From NCBI RefSeq assembly GCF_024385505.1, contig NZ_JANFLT010000007.1:1-64000 (forward strand): 64,000 nucleotides of DNA, written 5' to 3'. This document shows positions 10,978 through 20,598 of the stretch, in pieces; positions within the stretch are counted from its first letter, which is position 1; the number at the start of each line of letters is the position of its first letter. The position numbers and the translations under genes are program-made. Source of the DNA: Arthrobacter zhaoxinii. GTDB taxonomy: Bacteria > Actinomycetota > Actinomycetes > Actinomycetales > Micrococcaceae. The notes beneath the pieces were generated by a model. The model ran no database searches. It was not told the DNA's origin and saw nothing but the letters and a program-made list of their open reading frames with translations.

Positions 10978-11152
10978 ATTAAAGCCGCCTAACCCGGAAC
11001 GTCCGGAGCGCACACGTGCCCGTCTCACCTGTTCGCCATCATGGGCTCACTTGGTCGGTGTCCGCGTCACCAAATCGGCGTCCCGGGCAGCCTGTAGGGC
11101 ATGTATGCCGTCGTCGCCTCGTGGGAGGGGGCGAAGCGTCTCCGATGCCGGT

Positions 11153-13282
11153 CTAGGCGCGGTAGAGGCTGATGGAGTTGGCAGGGACGGTGTCCGTTTC
11201 CCCAGGGGACAGGAGACGGACCCCGTTCTCCGGAGAAGCCGTCGAAAAGACGAGCTTGTAGGATTCGCCGGGGACGGCAGTGTCCCCTAAAGCGTGGCCG
11301 GTATCGGAAGCCGCACCGAGGACAGCCGGTGCGTCCGGAAGGCGGATCTCGACGTCGGACCGGCTGCCGTTCAGGACGAGTAGTCCGTTGACGGAACCGG
11401 TTCCGGAGCCGGTCAGCACCTGCACCACCCGGTTGGCGGGATCGCCCCACTGTTCCGGGGTCATGGGCTTGCCCTCCGGATCGAACCACAGCAGGAAGGA
11501 CTGCCGCCGGTCGGCCGGGAAACGGTACGGCTGGCTGGCCAGGTATTCCCGGCGCAGCCGCAGCAGCTCGCGGGTGGTGGACAGCATTCGGCGGGCGGCG
11601 TCGTCGAGGTTCCAATGCAGCCAGGAAAGCTCGGTGTCCTGGCAATATGCGTTGTTGTTGCCGCGCTGGCTCCGCCCGATTTCGTCTCCGGCCGTCAGCA
11701 TCGGCACGCCTAGGGACATCGCGAGCGTGGCCATCAGGTTCCGGGCGGTCAGTGCCCGGGCGGCGTTGATCCGTTCATCATCCGTGGGTCCCTCGATGCC
11801 GTGGTTATAGCTGCGGTTTTCCCCTGAACCGTCCCGGTTTTCTTCACCGTTGGCCTCGTTGTGCTTGCGCTCAAACATTGTCAGGTCGGAGAGCGTAAAC
11901 CCGTCGTGGGCGGTGATGAAGTTGATCGATGCCAGCGGCGTCCGGCCGGAGCCGGCGAACAGCTCGGCCGAACCGGCCAGGGCACCGGCGAGCCGCGCGA
12001 TGGAGCCACCTTCCCGTCCGGCGGTATTGTCCGCCTGCCCGCGGAGCCAGAAGTCCCGGGCAATGTCGCGGAAATGGTCGTTCCAGTCCGCCCAACCCTG
12101 CGGGAACCGGCCGGTCTGCCAGCCGTCGTGGCCCACATCCCACGGCTCGGAGATGAGTTTTACGTCCTGCAGGACGGCATCCGCCGCGACGGCCACAAGG
12201 AAGGGGTGCCGCGGGTCGAACCTGCCGTCGGCGTCGCGGCAGAGCGTGGGTGCCAGGTCAAAGCGGAAGCCGTCCACCTGGAATTCCTGCACCCAGTACC
12301 GCAGGGAATCCAGGGCCATCTGGATGACCCGGGGTTCACTGAAATCCAGCGTGTTGCCGCACCCCGTTGTGTCCAGGTAGGCGCCGTCCGGACCATGACG
12401 GTAGTAGGTCTCGTCCCCCAGTCCGCGCCAGCTCAGCGCGGGCTGGTCGGCCTTCCCCTCTGCGGTGTGGTTGTAGACCACGTCCAGCAGGACTTCAATG
12501 CCGGCCTCGTGGAGGGACTTCACCATGGCTTTGACTTCGTCCTGCACCGCCTGCGCGCCGGCTTCCCGCGCGGCCCGGGTGGCGTAGCCGTTGTGCGGCG
12601 CGAAGAACGCGAGGGTATTGTACCCCCAGTAATTGGCCAGGCCCAGGTCCTGCAGATGCAGTTCATCGGTGTGGAAATGCACCGGCAGCAGCTCCACGGC
12701 CGTGATGCCGAGGTCCCGCAGATACTGGACCATCACCGGATGGCCCATGCCGGCATAGGTTCCGCGGAGCTCTTCGGGGATCCCGGGATGCAGCATGGTC
12801 TGGCCACGGACGTGGGCTTCGTAGATGACGGTGTCCCGCAACGGGGTATGCGGCCGGCGGGTGGTGCCCCAGTCAAAATCCGCGCCCGTGTACACCGAGA
12901 AATAGAGCGGGCTGTTGTCCGGCCCCTGGACTTCTTCGACGCCCCGCCCGTAGGGGTCCAGCAGCAGCTGGAAACTGCCCGGCTCGGCGGGAAGCTCCCG
13001 GCCCCGCGGCCAGAAGCCGTAACGGCCCCCGTGCGGCAGGCCAAAGATCCGGCCGTGGTGGATGCCCAGCACGGTGTCCGTCAACGAGGCCAGGGTCCAA
13101 ATACCGGGCGCCGTTTCGTAGTACACGTCCACCTCGGGCAGGCCCGGGGCGTACACGGACACGTTGACGGCATCCGGGACGTCCGGCACACCGGGAACGG
13201 TGTGCCGGACGCCCAGGGGTAAGGGCCGCGAGTCCCGCTTTGAGGCGCTGCCCGCGGTGGTTCCGGTGATCACGTGTGCCAT
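11153..13282 (-). CDS. glgX: glycogen debranching enzyme GlgX
   Basis: This 709-residue GH13 isoamylase-type enzyme hydrolyses alpha-1,6 branches in phosphorylase-limited glycogen. It has an N-terminal CBM48-like region, nucleophile motif GFRFDLAPTL, acid motif LISEPWDVG, and TAHDGFTLSD with the GlgX-typical NEANGEENRDG loop. The ATG at 13282 follows AAAGGGC at good distance; the longer upstream frame has no family similarity. It converges on glgP, whose limit dextrins it would process. Confidence 0.94.
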   Translation of the reverse strand: MAHVITGTTAGSASKRDSRPLPLGVRHTVPGVPDVPDAVNVSVYAPGLPEVDVYYETAPGIWTLASLTDTVLGIHHGRIFGLPHGGRYGFWPRGRELPAEPGSFQLLLDPYGRGVEEVQGPDNSPLYFSVYTGADFDWGTTRRPHTPLRDTVIYEAHVRGQTMLHPGIPEELRGTYAGMGHPVMVQYLRDLGITAVELLPVHFHTDELHLQDLGLANYWGYNTLAFFAPHNGYATRAAREAGAQAVQDEVKAMVKSLHEAGIEVLLDVVYNHTAEGKADQPALSWRGLGDETYYRHGPDGAYLDTTGCGNTLDFSEPRVIQMALDSLRYWVQEFQVDGFRFDLAPTLCRDADGRFDPRHPFLVAVAADAVLQDVKLISEPWDVGHDGWQTGRFPQGWADWNDHFRDIARDFWLRGQADNTAGREGGSIARLAGALAGSAELFAGSGRTPLASINFITAHDGFTLSDLTMFERKHNEANGEENRDGSGENRSYNHGIEGPTDDERINAARALTARNLMATLAMSLGVPMLTAGDEIGRSQRGNNNAYCQDTELSWLHWNLDDAARRMLSTTRELLRLRREYLASQPYRFPADRRQSFLLWFDPEGKPMTPEQWGDPANRVVQVLTGSGTGSVNGLLVLNGSRSDVEIRLPDAPAVLGAASDTGHALGDTAVPGESYKLVFSTASPENGVRLLSPGETDTVPANSISLYRA

Positions 13283-13337
13283 GCATGCCCTTTGCTGCCG
13301 GTACTGCCCTTTTGCGGCCGGTGGCTCCGGCCCCGAA

Positions 13338-14342
13338 CTAGGCGGAGCGCTGCCGGGAGATCTCGTACAAGGTAATGCCGACAGCCATGGAAGCGTTAAG
13401 CGACTCCATGGCGGAGTCGATGGGAATGGAGACGATCTGGTCGCAGTTCTCGCGGACCAGGCGGGACAGGCCCTTGCCCTCGGATCCCACCACGATGCAG
13501 ATCGGTTCCTTGGCCAGCACGATGGCCGGAAGCGAGACATCGCCGTCGCCGTCCAGGCCGAGGACAAAGATGCCCATCTTCTTGAACGTCTTCAGCGTGT
13601 TGTTCAGGTTGCCCGCACGGGCCACGGGAACGCGCACAGCTGCGCCGGCGCTGGTCTTCCAGGCGGAGGCGGTGACGCCCACCGCGCGGCGTTCCGGGAC
13701 GATGACGCCGTGGGCGCTGAAGGCCGAGGCGGACCGGATGATCGCGCCGAGGTTACGCGGGTCGGTGATGCCGTCCAGGGCGACGAAGAGCGGCGCGTTG
13801 CGGACGTGGCCCTTCTTCCAGGCTTCCAGCGTCTCCGAGGCCAGATCAGTGGGATCGGCGTACTCGTACGGCGGGATCTGCAGGACCAGGCCCTGGTGCA
13901 CGGCCTCGTTGGTCATGCGGTCCAGTTCGGGCTTGTGCGTTTCCATCACCGGCAGACCGCGCTCAGCGGCGATCTTCAGGGATTCACGGACACGGTCATC
14001 CATGTCGATGCGGACGGCAATGTGCAGCGCCTTGGCCGGGATGCCGGCGCGCAGCGCCTCGACCACGGAGTTGCGGCCGGTGACAACCTCTTCGGCGACC
14101 TTGCCGCGGACGTTGGTGCCGCTGCGGCCGCCGGCGCGGGCATCGCCGCGCTTGGGGTCGCCGCGTTTGGCGGCGGAGCGCTCAGCGAGCTGCTTGCTCT
14201 TGAACGCCTTGTGATAGGGGCGCTCTTCAGCCTTGGGTGTGGGGCCCTTACCCTCGAGGGCCTTGCGGCCGAGCCCGCCGGTACCGCCGCTGGGGCCCTT
14301 CTTGGCTTTGCGCATTGCGCCGGGACGTCCATTGTTGGCCAT
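13338..14342 (-). CDS. rlmB: 23S rRNA (guanosine-2'-O-)-methyltransferase RlmB-like
   Basis: This 334-residue TrmH/SpoU-family methyltransferase has a basic, low-complexity N-terminal extension (about 80 residues), the substrate-binding domain, then the SPOUT knot motifs DGITDPRNLGAIIRSA, VVGSEGKGLSRLV and ESLNASMAVGI. By family it modifies G2251 of 23S rRNA; tRNA specificity cannot be fully excluded. The ATG follows AAAGGTG. Its place after cysS, ispF, ispD and carD matches the mycobacterial order. Confidence 0.9.
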   Translation of the reverse strand: MANNGRPGAMRKAKKGPSGGTGGLGRKALEGKGPTPKAEERPYHKAFKSKQLAERSAAKRGDPKRGDARAGGRSGTNVRGKVAEEVVTGRNSVVEALRAGIPAKALHIAVRIDMDDRVRESLKIAAERGLPVMETHKPELDRMTNEAVHQGLVLQIPPYEYADPTDLASETLEAWKKGHVRNAPLFVALDGITDPRNLGAIIRSASAFSAHGVIVPERRAVGVTASAWKTSAGAAVRVPVARAGNLNNTLKTFKKMGIFVLGLDGDGDVSLPAIVLAKEPICIVVGSEGKGLSRLVRENCDQIVSIPIDSAMESLNASMAVGITLYEISRQRSA

Positions 14343-14423
14343 CGGTTACACCTTTACTAGAAGAAAGCATTCTCTTCCAGTTTACGCAGTCCGCGGACCG
14401 GTTGGTGGACAGCGCCGCTGGAG

Positions 14424-15848
14424 TCAGGCGACGCTCCACGTCACGCCGTCGGCGCCGTCCTCCACGGTGATGCCGGCGGCAGCCAGCGCATCGCGGATGG
14501 CGTCGGCCCGCGCCCAGTCCTTTGCGGCCCGCGCGGCCTTCCGCTCGGCAAGGCGGTCCTGGACCAGCGACTCCAGCGCGGCGTCGGCGGGACCCGCCGC
14601 GGCAGCGGCATCGGCGGTGTCATCCAGTCCCAGGACGGAGGTCATAGCCCGCACCTCGCCCAGGGCCCGTTCCACCGCCGCGCCGTCGCCGGCTGCCAGG
14701 GCGGTATTGCCGGCACGCACCGTGTCATGCAGCACGGCCAGCGCCTGCGGAACGTTCAGGTCATCGTCCATCGCAGCGGCGAAGGCATCCGGAACCGCGG
14801 CGGGCGCGGTGTCGGCCTTGGCAGCGGCCTTGGTGATAAACCCGTCAATACGCTCGACGGCGGAAGCGGCCTCCTGCAGCGAGGTGGGCCGGTAATCCAG
14901 CACGGACCGGTAGTGGGCCTGGCCCAGGTAGTAGCGGACCACGCGGGGGCTGGCCTGCTCCAGCATTTCGGTCGGGCTGATGGTGTTGCCGATGGACTTG
15001 GACATCTTCTCGCCCTCGAAGGTGACCATGCCGTTGTGCATCCAGAAGTTCGCGAACCCGTGGCCGGCCGCCTGGGACTGCGCCATCTCGTTCTCATGGT
15101 GCGGGAAGCGCAGGTCCAGCCCGCCGCCGTGGATGTCGAACTCGGTCCCGAGGTATTTGGTGACCATGGCGGAGCATTCCAGGTGCCAGCCGGGACGTCC
15201 CCGGCCCCAGGGGCTGTCCCAGGACGCGGTGTCCGGCTCGCCTTCCTTGTGCCCCTTCCACAGTGCGAAGTCCCGCGGATCGCGCTTGCCGCGCGGGCCG
15301 GCGTCGGGCGCTGCCTGCATGTCGTCGATGTTCTGGCGGGTCAGCGAACCGTACTTCTGCCAGGAGCGCACGTCGAAGTACACGTCGCCGGAATCATCCA
15401 GGGCGGGATAGGCGTGCCCGCGCTCGATCAGGGCGGCGATCAGCGCGTGCATTTCCGGGATGTGCCCCGTGGCGCGCGGTTCGTAGGTGGGCCGCTGGAC
15501 GCCGAGGGTGTCATACGCCTTGGCGAATTCCTGCTCAAAGCGGTAGGCCAGCGCCCACCACGGCTCATCCGGCACGACGCCGGGAGCGGGTTCGGCGCCC
15601 ACGGAATCGGCCGCCTTGGCCAGGATCTTGTCGTCAATATCCGTCACATTGCGCACCACGGTGACCTGCAGCCCGCGGTAACGCAGCCAGCGGGTGAGCT
15701 GGTCGAAAGCAATGGCCGAGCGGACGTGCCCTACGTGCGGCAGCCCCTGCACGGTGGCGCCGCAGTAGTAGAGGCTGGCCTTGCCTTCCACCAGGGGAAC
15801 GAAGTCCCGGACCTGCGCTGTTGCCGTGTCATAGAATCTCAAGCTCAC
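14424..15848 (-). CDS. cysS: cysteinyl-tRNA synthetase
   Basis: This 474-residue class I aminoacyl-tRNA synthetase charges tRNA-Cys. C29 of YYCG is the first zinc ligand, LECSAM and HHENE hold others, PHVGH (37-41) is the HIGH motif and EKMSKS the KMSKS loop. A helical anticodon-binding domain follows. The GTG start at 15848 has TAGCCT 6 nt upstream (15855-15860), so leaderless expression is likely. An MshC function is unlikely given the full-length CysS C-terminus. Confidence 0.96.
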   Translation of the reverse strand: MSLRFYDTATAQVRDFVPLVEGKASLYYCGATVQGLPHVGHVRSAIAFDQLTRWLRYRGLQVTVVRNVTDIDDKILAKAADSVGAEPAPGVVPDEPWWALAYRFEQEFAKAYDTLGVQRPTYEPRATGHIPEMHALIAALIERGHAYPALDDSGDVYFDVRSWQKYGSLTRQNIDDMQAAPDAGPRGKRDPRDFALWKGHKEGEPDTASWDSPWGRGRPGWHLECSAMVTKYLGTEFDIHGGGLDLRFPHHENEMAQSQAAGHGFANFWMHNGMVTFEGEKMSKSIGNTISPTEMLEQASPRVVRYYLGQAHYRSVLDYRPTSLQEAASAVERIDGFITKAAAKADTAPAAVPDAFAAAMDDDLNVPQALAVLHDTVRAGNTALAAGDGAAVERALGEVRAMTSVLGLDDTADAAAAAGPADAALESLVQDRLAERKAARAAKDWARADAIRDALAAAGITVEDGADGVTWSVA

Positions 15849-15854
15849 TGCTCT

Positions 15855-15860
15855 AGGCTA
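15855..15860 (-). promoter_or_regulatory. cysS -10 element (leaderless)
   Basis: TAGCCT on the minus strand, 6 nt from the cysS GTG, with no Shine-Dalgarno between them. Confidence 0.45.
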
Positions 15861-15877
15861 GCCGAAACGGCGGGCCC

Positions 15878-16375
15878 TCAGTCAGCGGCGGTCTCAGCGG
15901 CGGCAACGACGGCGGTGGCCACCGCCGCGATTCCCTCCCCGCGGCCGGTGAAGCCCAGGGCATCGGTGGTGGTGGCCGAAACGCTGACCGGTGCACCCGC
16001 GGCCGCGCTCAGGACCGCTTCGGCCTCCGCCCGGCGGGGACTGAACTTGGGCCGGTTGCCGATCAGCTGGACGGCGACGTTGCCGATCTCGAAGCCGGCC
16101 GCCCGCACAATCCGTGCCGCTTCCCGCAGCAGCACCGTCCCGGCAGCGCCGGCGTATTCGGGCCGGTCGGTGCCGAAGTGGGTGCCGAGATCCCCCAGGC
16201 CGGCCGCGGAGAAGAGCGCGTCGGCGGCGGCGTGGGCCACGGGGTCGCCGTCGGAGTGGCCGGCCAGGCCGCGTTCGCCCTCCCAGTGCAGCCCGGCTAC
16301 CCAGAGCTGGCGCGGGGCGTCGTCGGGCGCGAAGGCGTGGACGTCCACGCCGATTCCGGTACGGGGCAGGGCCAT
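15878..16375 (-). CDS. ispF: 2-C-methyl-D-erythritol 2,4-cyclodiphosphate synthase
   Basis: This 165-residue enzyme of the MEP isoprenoid pathway cyclises CDP-ME-2-phosphate. The metal ligands D11 and H13 in GVDVHAF and the [10 protein letters not shown] motif are present, as is the C-terminal [15 protein letters not shown]. It follows ispD with a single base between stop and start, so the two are co-translated. Length is normal. Confidence 0.96.
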   Translation of the reverse strand: MALPRTGIGVDVHAFAPDDAPRQLWVAGLHWEGERGLAGHSDGDPVAHAAADALFSAAGLGDLGTHFGTDRPEYAGAAGTVLLREAARIVRAAGFEIGNVAVQLIGNRPKFSPRRAEAEAVLSAAAGAPVSVSATTTDALGFTGRGEGIAAVATAVVAAAETAAD

Positions 16376-16376
16376 G

Positions 16377-17132
16377 TCAGTTCTCCTGGCGGTGGTGCCC
16401 GCCGGCCAGGATCGCTTCTGCGAGCACCAGGTCCAGCGGGGTGGTGATTTTCAGGGACAGCTGTGAGCCTTCGACCACGTAAACCTCGGTCCCCAGGGAC
16501 TCCACCAGCATGGCGTCGTCGGTGACCGCAGCCGCAGTGTCGGCATCGAAGGAAAGGGCCGCCTCGTGGGCCCGGCGCAGCAGGGCGGCATCGAAACCCT
16601 GCGGGGTCTGGACGGCGCGCAGCCGGGAACGGTCGGGGGTCCCGGTGACAACCCGTGCGGCGGCTGCTTTCGGAACGGGCACGGGCGCCGTGTCCTTCAC
16701 CGTGTCCACCACGGGCACGGCGGGGATGACGGCGGCAGCACCGGCGGCCAGCGCGGCGGCCACGCGGTGGAAGACCTCCGGCGGGGTGAGCGCACGGGCG
16801 GCATCGTGGACCAGCACAGCGTCCAGGTCCGCGGGCAGCACCTGAAGCGCGGCCCGGACGGAGTCGGACCGGGTGGCGCCGCCGTCGACCGCCGGAACAT
16901 TCCCCGGGAACCCGGCGCAGATGCTGCGCATTACGGTGTCGCCGGCCGGCACGGCAACCGCAACGGCGGCGGCGATGTCCGCGGCCCGGACGGCGCGCAG
17001 GGCATGGAGGAGCATTGGTTCACCGGCAACCGGCACCTGGGCCTTGGGCATGCCGTAGCCGAGCCGTTGACCGGATCCTCCGGCTACTACGACGACGCCG
17101 ATCCGGGGCGGGCGGGAAGAGGAAGGGGACAC
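16377..17132 (-). CDS. ispD: 2-C-methyl-D-erythritol 4-phosphate cytidylyltransferase
   Basis: This 251-residue enzyme attaches CMP to MEP in isoprenoid synthesis. The nucleotide-binding loop [16 protein letters not shown] is at the N-terminus, with DAARAL and VVEGS motifs later. The GTG start at 17132 has TAGGGT 6 nt upstream (17139-17144) and no ribosome-binding site, suggesting a leaderless message independent of carD. Confidence 0.95.
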   Translation of the reverse strand: MSPSSSRPPRIGVVVVAGGSGQRLGYGMPKAQVPVAGEPMLLHALRAVRAADIAAAVAVAVPAGDTVMRSICAGFPGNVPAVDGGATRSDSVRAALQVLPADLDAVLVHDAARALTPPEVFHRVAAALAAGAAAVIPAVPVVDTVKDTAPVPVPKAAAARVVTGTPDRSRLRAVQTPQGFDAALLRRAHEAALSFDADTAAAVTDDAMLVESLGTEVYVVEGSQLSLKITTPLDLVLAEAILAGGHHRQEN

Positions 17133-17138
17133 CGTTCC

Positions 17139-17144
17139 ACCCTA
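17139..17144 (-). promoter_or_regulatory. ispD -10 element (leaderless)
   Basis: TAGGGT on the minus strand, 6 nt before the ispD GTG. No clear -35 is visible. Confidence 0.4.
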
Positions 17145-17219
17145 ATGCCAGCGCACCGGTGCTTAAACAGCGATTGCCGGCCCCGAAGGACCGGCAAGCG
17201 CAGGAAGTGACGTAGCTGC

Positions 17220-17702
17220 CTAGCTCGCGAGGACTTCGTCGAGCACGGCTGCGGCCTGGTCTTCATCCGTTTTCTCAGCAAGCGCCAGTTCCGAAATGAG
17301 GATCTGGCGTGCCTTGGCGAGCATTCGCTTCTCGCCGGCGGACAGCCCGCGGTCATGGTCGCGGCGCCAGAGATCGCGGACGACCTCCGCTACCTTCACG
17401 ACATCACCGGACGCGAGCTTTTCCAGGTTCGCCTTGTAACGGCGCGACCAGTTAGTGGGCTCTTCAGTGAGCTCGGCGCGCAGGACGTCAAAGACGTGCT
17501 CCAGGCCTTCCTTGCCCACTACATCGCGCACCCCAACGAGGTCGACGTTCTCAGCCGGTACTTCTATGGTCAGATCACCCTGGGCCACCTTAAGCTTGAG
17601 ATACATTTTCTCTTCGCCCTTGATGGTTCGCATCTTGATCTCTTCGATCTTCGCGGCACCGTGGTGAGGATAAACAACTGTTTCGCCAACCTCAAAAACC
17701 AT
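17220..17702 (-). CDS. carD: RNA polymerase-binding transcription factor CarD
   Basis: This 160-residue CarD/CdnL protein has an N-terminal RNA polymerase-interaction (TRCF-like) domain starting [13 protein letters not shown] and a helical DNA-binding C-terminus. By family it binds RNAP beta and stabilises open complexes at rRNA and other promoters. It is divergent from the lpqE-like gene, the same order as in Mycobacterium tuberculosis (Rv3583c/Rv3584). A minus-strand TAAACT inside GATAAACTG upstream may be its -10. Confidence 0.96.
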   Translation of the reverse strand: MVFEVGETVVYPHHGAAKIEEIKMRTIKGEEKMYLKLKVAQGDLTIEVPAENVDLVGVRDVVGKEGLEHVFDVLRAELTEEPTNWSRRYKANLEKLASGDVVKVAEVVRDLWRRDHDRGLSAGEKRMLAKARQILISELALAEKTDEDQAAAVLDEVLAS

Positions 17703-17958
17703 GTGGTCTTTCCCCTTTCCCGGGGCTCAGTTTATCAGAGATGCGACACGCCGAGTAGAGTTTGCGCAGGTCAGGTACTGCATGGGCTCCGTTGTAGGTA
17801 GTATTCCGCCTTTCGCGGGTAGTCGAAGCCGTTCCGCGCCGCCCCGGCAGAGCCGTCCGCAGCAGCCGTCAAATCCTGTTTTTCAGTGTTTTGCGGATAG
17901 GCTAGGCAGCAAAGATAGCCTTAGGTCGGTAGACCGCAATACTTCAGGAGTTTGTGCT

Positions 17959-18492
17959 GTGAGATTCACACCCAAGAACCGGGTCCGGCGCACCGCTGCG
18001 GCCGGTGTCATCGCGCTGGCCATGCTGGGCACGGCAGGCTGCAGCGCTGTGAACGAGCAGGCAACCACCATCGAGTACTCCCCGTCCGACGGGATCCTGG
18101 AGAACGTCGGCGACCTGCAGCTGCGCAACATCCTGGTGGTCAGCAACGGCTCCGGCGAACCCGGCCGGCTGATCGGCACCGTCATCAATGACGGCGCACA
18201 AACGCAGAAGTTCACCCTTGCCGTTGGCGGCGCTTCCCTGCCCTTCGAGCTCGAGGCCGGAGACAAGGTTGTCTTCGAAGACGAGGCCGAGGCCCAGGTC
18301 TACGTCCCGGAGGTAGAGGTCGACGCAGGCACCGGCATCAACACGGAGCTGACAGTCAACGGCGACACCACCACCTTGAACATCCCGGTGGTCAACGGCG
18401 ATCAGCCGGACTACCGCCCGTACCTGCCCGCTGAATCGGAGTACACACCGCGTCCGACGGAGGAACCGTCCGGCGAGGCCGAGGGTCACTGA
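17959..18492 (+). CDS. lpqE: LpqE-like lipoprotein
   Basis: This 177-residue exported lipoprotein has a basic N-terminus, a short hydrophobic segment and the lipobox LGTAGC. The mature part is a beta-rich domain with an acidic C-terminal tail. The GTG at 17959 is chosen because AGGAG lies 8 nt upstream and the signal peptide begins there; longer frames read through the promoter region. The symbol rests on synteny with carD and on the lipoprotein architecture. LpqE-type proteins are linked to copper-chaperone-like (PCuAC) folds, but no clear Met/His metal motif is seen. Confidence 0.7.
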   Translation: MRFTPKNRVRRTAAAGVIALAMLGTAGCSAVNEQATTIEYSPSDGILENVGDLQLRNILVVSNGSGEPGRLIGTVINDGAQTQKFTLAVGGASLPFELEAGDKVVFEDEAEAQVYVPEVEVDAGTGINTELTVNGDTTTLNIPVVNGDQPDYRPYLPAESEYTPRPTEEPSGEAEGH

Positions 18493-18511
18493 CACCCTTC
18501 CGAACAGAGAT

Positions 18512-18544
18512 AGAAGGGGCCGGCGCACTGCGCCGGCCCCTTCT
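18512..18544. terminator. bidirectional terminator, lpqE / regX3
   Basis: A perfect 15-bp stem (AGAAGGGGCCGGCGC and its complement) closes a 3-nt loop between the converging lpqE-like gene and regX3, with TTCT on both outer sides. Confidence 0.9.
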
Positions 18545-18554
18545 GCATTTCGGG

Positions 18555-19235
18555 TTATGCCTCGAACTTGTAGCCCAGCCCGCGGACGGTCACCAGGTGA
18601 CGCGGTGCGGAGGAATCGGCTTCGATTTTCGCCCGCAGCCGTTTGACGTGGACATCGAGCGTTTTGGTGTCCCCCACGTAGTCCGCCCCCCAGACACGCT
18701 CGATCAGCTGGCCGCGGGTCAGAACCCGGCCGGAGTTCCGCAGGAGCAGTTCCAGCAGTTCGAATTCCTTCAGCGGGAAGGGCACACTGGCGCCGTGGAC
18801 CTGCACCACATGCCGGTCCACGTCCATGCGGACCGGCCCGGCCTCCAGCGCCGCGCCGGCAAAGTCCGCACCCTCCCCCCTGCGCCGCAGCACCGCCCGG
18901 ACCCGCGCCAGCAGCTCGCGGGAGGAATACGGTTTGGTGACGTAGTCGTCTGCCCCGATCTCGAGCCCCACCACTTTGTCGATTTCGGCATCGCGTGCGG
19001 TCAGCATGATGACCGGGACGTCGGACCGCTGGCGGATCCGGCGGCAGACCTCCGTGCCGGAAAGCCCGGGCAGCATCAGGTCCAGCAGGATCAGGTCTGC
19101 GCCCGTCTGCTCGAAGGTTGTAACGGCATCGGTGCCGTTGTCCACTACGTCGACGTCGAATCCCTCCCGTGCCAGCAGGTAGGAGAGGGCGTCGCTGAAG
19201 GACTCCTCGTCTTCGACAATCAGGATTCTGGTCAA
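18555..19235 (-). CDS. regX3: phosphate-response regulator RegX3
   Basis: This 226-residue OmpR/PhoB-type response regulator has a receiver domain (acidic pocket EDE, phospho-acceptor Asp in LILLDLMLPG, switch Lys in YVTKPYS) and a C-terminal winged helix. I place the start at TTG 19235, which overlaps the senX3 stop and follows GGGAG; it yields the expected MTRILIVEDE. The pairing with senX3 opposite phoU supports a role in phosphate starvation. Confidence 0.93.
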   Translation of the reverse strand: MTRILIVEDEESFSDALSYLLAREGFDVDVVDNGTDAVTTFEQTGADLILLDLMLPGLSGTEVCRRIRQRSDVPVIMLTARDAEIDKVVGLEIGADDYVTKPYSSRELLARVRAVLRRRGEGADFAGAALEAGPVRMDVDRHVVQVHGASVPFPLKEFELLELLLRNSGRVLTRGQLIERVWGADYVGDTKTLDVHVKRLRAKIEADSSAPRHLVTVRGLGYKFEA

Positions 19236-20398
19236 GCGGGAACTCCCTGTTTCGATTCGCGGATGTCCGCGGGGTCCATTTCCGGCAGCCGCACGGTGAA
19301 GGTGGATCCGTGCCCCGGGCGGGACCACAGGTCCACTTCCCCGCCGTGGTTGGCGACGACGTGTTTGACGATGCTCAGCCCCAGCCCGGTTCCGCCCGTG
19401 TGCCGGGAGCGGGCGGAGTCGATCCGGTAGAACCGTTCGAACACCCGTTCCTGTTCCTCGGGAGCGATGCCCGGACCCTGGTCGGTTACGGCCACCTGGG
19501 CCATGCCGTTGCGGGACTGCAGCCCGATTCCCACCCTGCTGCCTGCGGGTGAATAGCGGATGGCGTTGTCGATCAGGTTCCGGAAGGCGGTGGTCAGCAT
19601 GGGGGCATCCCCGTAGACCGCGGCATCCGACCTGCCGCCCAGGATCACCTCGATGTCCTTGTTCTCGGCATTCAGCCGGTTGGCTTCAACGGCGTCCTCG
19701 AGGATCCGGTTCACGTCCACGGGCTTGGCACGGTCCACGATGTCGGTGCTCTGCAGGCGGGACAGCTCGATGATGTCCTGCACCAGGGCGGTGAGGCGGG
19801 TGGATTCCCGGTGCATCCGGCCGGCGAACCGGCGGACGGCTTCCTCGTCCCCCGCGGCGTCGTGCAGCGCTTCCGAGAGCAGCGAAATGGCACCCACCGG
19901 CGTCTTCAGCTCGTGGGAAACGTTGGCGACGAAGTCATTGCGGACTTCCTCGGTGCGGGTGATCTCCGTCCGGTCATCGGCCAGGATCAGCACGTACTCC
20001 TCCCCCACCGTGGCCACCCGGACCTGCAGGATGAGGGACCCTTCACCAAGCGGGCCCCGCGGAAGCTCCAGCCGGGCCTCCTCGATGACGCCGTCGCGGC
20101 GGACCCGCGCGCAGATCTCCAGCAGCCGGTCATTCATGATCGTGTGCCCGCGCACCAGGCCGAACGCGTAGGCTCCGGGACTGGCCCGGACGACGCCGTC
20201 GATGGCATCGGCAACGATATAGGCCCGTCCGATGACGCCGAGCACCTCCGCCGCGCCCTCGGGGACCGTCGGCTCGGAGATCTCCGCCAGCTCCCGCCGC
20301 TGCCGCTGGCTGGCCGCGTACGCAAGGACGCCGAAGACACCCACAACCAGGCCGAGAACGCCGGCCAGCAAGGCCAGCAGTACAGGATTCACTCTCAT
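19232..20398 (-). CDS. senX3: sensor histidine kinase SenX3
   Basis: This 388-residue membrane kinase has an N-terminal hydrophobic segment (about 4-29), a PAS-like region (about 45-130), the H-box FVANVSHELKTPVG and complete N, G1 and G2 ATP-binding boxes ending in HTGGTGLGLSIVKHV. With PhoU it would sense phosphate status and phosphorylate RegX3. It is first in the senX3-regX3 operon and divergent from phoU, with a PHO-box array between them. Confidence 0.94.
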   Translation of the reverse strand: MRVNPVLLALLAGVLGLVVGVFGVLAYAASQRQRRELAEISEPTVPEGAAEVLGVIGRAYIVADAIDGVVRASPGAYAFGLVRGHTIMNDRLLEICARVRRDGVIEEARLELPRGPLGEGSLILQVRVATVGEEYVLILADDRTEITRTEEVRNDFVANVSHELKTPVGAISLLSEALHDAAGDEEAVRRFAGRMHRESTRLTALVQDIIELSRLQSTDIVDRAKPVDVNRILEDAVEANRLNAENKDIEVILGGRSDAAVYGDAPMLTTAFRNLIDNAIRYSPAGSRVGIGLQSRNGMAQVAVTDQGPGIAPEEQERVFERFYRIDSARSRHTGGTGLGLSIVKHVVANHGGEVDLWSRPGHGSTFTVRLPEMDPADIRESKQGVPA

Positions 20399-20451
20399 AG
20401 CTTAGGCCGGTCTCCGCTCCCCGGAGCGAAACCGGTGGCTTTGGACCATTC

Positions 20452-20495
20452 GTTAAACTAACGTTCATCTAAGGGCACCGTGTGGTTCACTCCCG
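20452..20495. promoter_or_regulatory. PHO-box / RegX3 operator array
   Basis: The 11-nt direct repeat units GTTAAACTAAC (20452) and GTTCATCTAAG (20463) abut; after one degenerate unit (20474) GTTCACTCCCG (20485) keeps the same 11-nt phase. This matches the GTTCA-type direct repeats bound by PhoP/RegX3-family regulators. Lying between senX3 and phoU, it predicts autoregulation and phosphate control of both. Confidence 0.75.
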
Positions 20496-20598
20496 GCTGA
20501 CATCCTGCAGGAGCGGCTTTCGGTGCAGGACGTACCGAAGGCCGCCGCACCGCCCCGCAGCCCGCCTACGATCCACCCGTTTTTGAGAGGACCCTTAA

